Shown: positions 35,137 through 35,391 of the stretch, piece after piece
Numbering within the stretch: the stretch's first letter is position 1
Layout: the number at the start of each line of letters is the position of its first letter
Assembly: GCA_913063165.1 (NCBI GenBank)
Contig: CAJXZL010000025.1
Span: 1 to 35,391, forward strand
DNA length: 35,391 bases
DNA from: an uncultured Saccharospirillaceae bacterium
GTDB taxonomy: Bacteria > Pseudomonadota > Gammaproteobacteria > Pseudomonadales > Natronospirillaceae
Direction of reading: 5' to 3'
Notes under the pieces: generated by a model
The model's database searches: none
Told to the model about the DNA's origin: nothing
Seen by the model: only the letters and a program-made list of their open reading frames with translations
Position numbers and translations under genes: made by a program

Positions 35137-35391
35137 CTAGGCAATGGCAACTGTGATGATGGCGCTAACCATAAATACCACCGTGGCAACAATAGACCGC
35201 ACCGACAGACGCGCAATACCCAATATGCCATGACCACTAGTGCAGCCGTTGGCGAGTGTTACCCCAATGCCGACCAACACACCTGAAACCAATAACTGGC
35301 TCATACTGGTATCCATCGGCACACTCATATCTCCACTCATGACACTGCGGTAGACCAGACCACCAATACCAAGGCCAACCAAAAAGGCAAC
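35137..35391 (-). CDS. YeeE/YedE-type membrane protein (first of a pair, partial)
   Basis: The frame is open to the right edge, so the N-terminus lies outside the window; only the last 84 residues are present. They include membrane segments around the motif ANGCTSGHGILGIARLSVRS, the hallmark NGCTSGHG cysteine motif of the YeeE/YedE family. The six-base gap to the downstream half indicates an operon. No start codon should be assigned within the window. Confidence 0.9.
   Translation of the reverse strand, partial: VAFLVGLGIGGLVYRSVMSGDMSVPMDTSMSQLLVSGVLVGIGVTLANGCTSGHGILGIARLSVRSIVATVVFMVSAIITVAIA

Noticed and set aside
35380-35382. TTG at 35382 as start of the last gene
   Set aside because: The frame continues upstream to the window edge with family-like sequence, so the gene is truncated by the edge.

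Overview
The window is a chromosomal segment of a gammaproteobacterium of moderate G+C content. The evidence is a complete dcw (division and cell wall) cluster of gammaproteobacterial type, the rsmI-rnpB-mraZ order I recall from pseudomonads, a divergent lpoA-yraN-diaA-dolP block, a UspE-type tandem stress protein and a guaC-type GMP reductase. A marine, Oceanospirillales-like lineage is plausible, but I cannot fix the genus from sequence alone.

Layout. Positions 1-21843 are read entirely from the minus strand. From upstream to downstream the order is: a YbgC-like thioesterase; rsmI; the RNase P RNA gene rnpB with its terminator hairpin; then mraZ-rsmH-ftsL-ftsI-murE-murF-mraY-murD-ftsW-murG-murC-ftsQ-ftsA-ftsZ-lpxC, an M23 peptidase gene and secA, which runs off the left edge. 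Most dcw genes overlap by 1-4 bases, so they are likely translationally coupled. A sigma70-like promoter followed by four GTGG direct repeats (10-11 base period) lies upstream of mraZ and matches an autoregulatory MraZ operator. No ddlB lies between murC and ftsQ, and no SecM-like gene precedes secA.

Positions 21968-32528 are plus strand: lpoA-yraN-diaA-dolP (outer-membrane PBP activator, UPF0102 protein, SIS protein, BON lipoprotein), then uspE, a decayed intergenic region, aroA, guaC, and a three-gene block ending at a strong terminator. The decayed region holds a TrkH-like C-terminal relic and a 4 x 22 bp tandem repeat. The three-gene block encodes a membrane GGDEF protein with a CxxCH haem motif in its periplasmic sensor, a secreted cupredoxin with a type-1 copper motif, and a secreted ethylbenzene-dehydrogenase-type haem-binding protein. 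It looks like a periplasmic redox module linked to c-di-GMP and is the most interesting part of the window.

Positions 32588-35391 return to the minus strand: an isocitrate lyase/PEP mutase-family protein with altered catalytic motifs, preceded by a possible 13-residue leader ORF; a VF530-family DNA-binding protein with a proline-rich tail; an unrecognised protein; and two YeeE/YedE-type membrane proteins, the last cut by the right edge.
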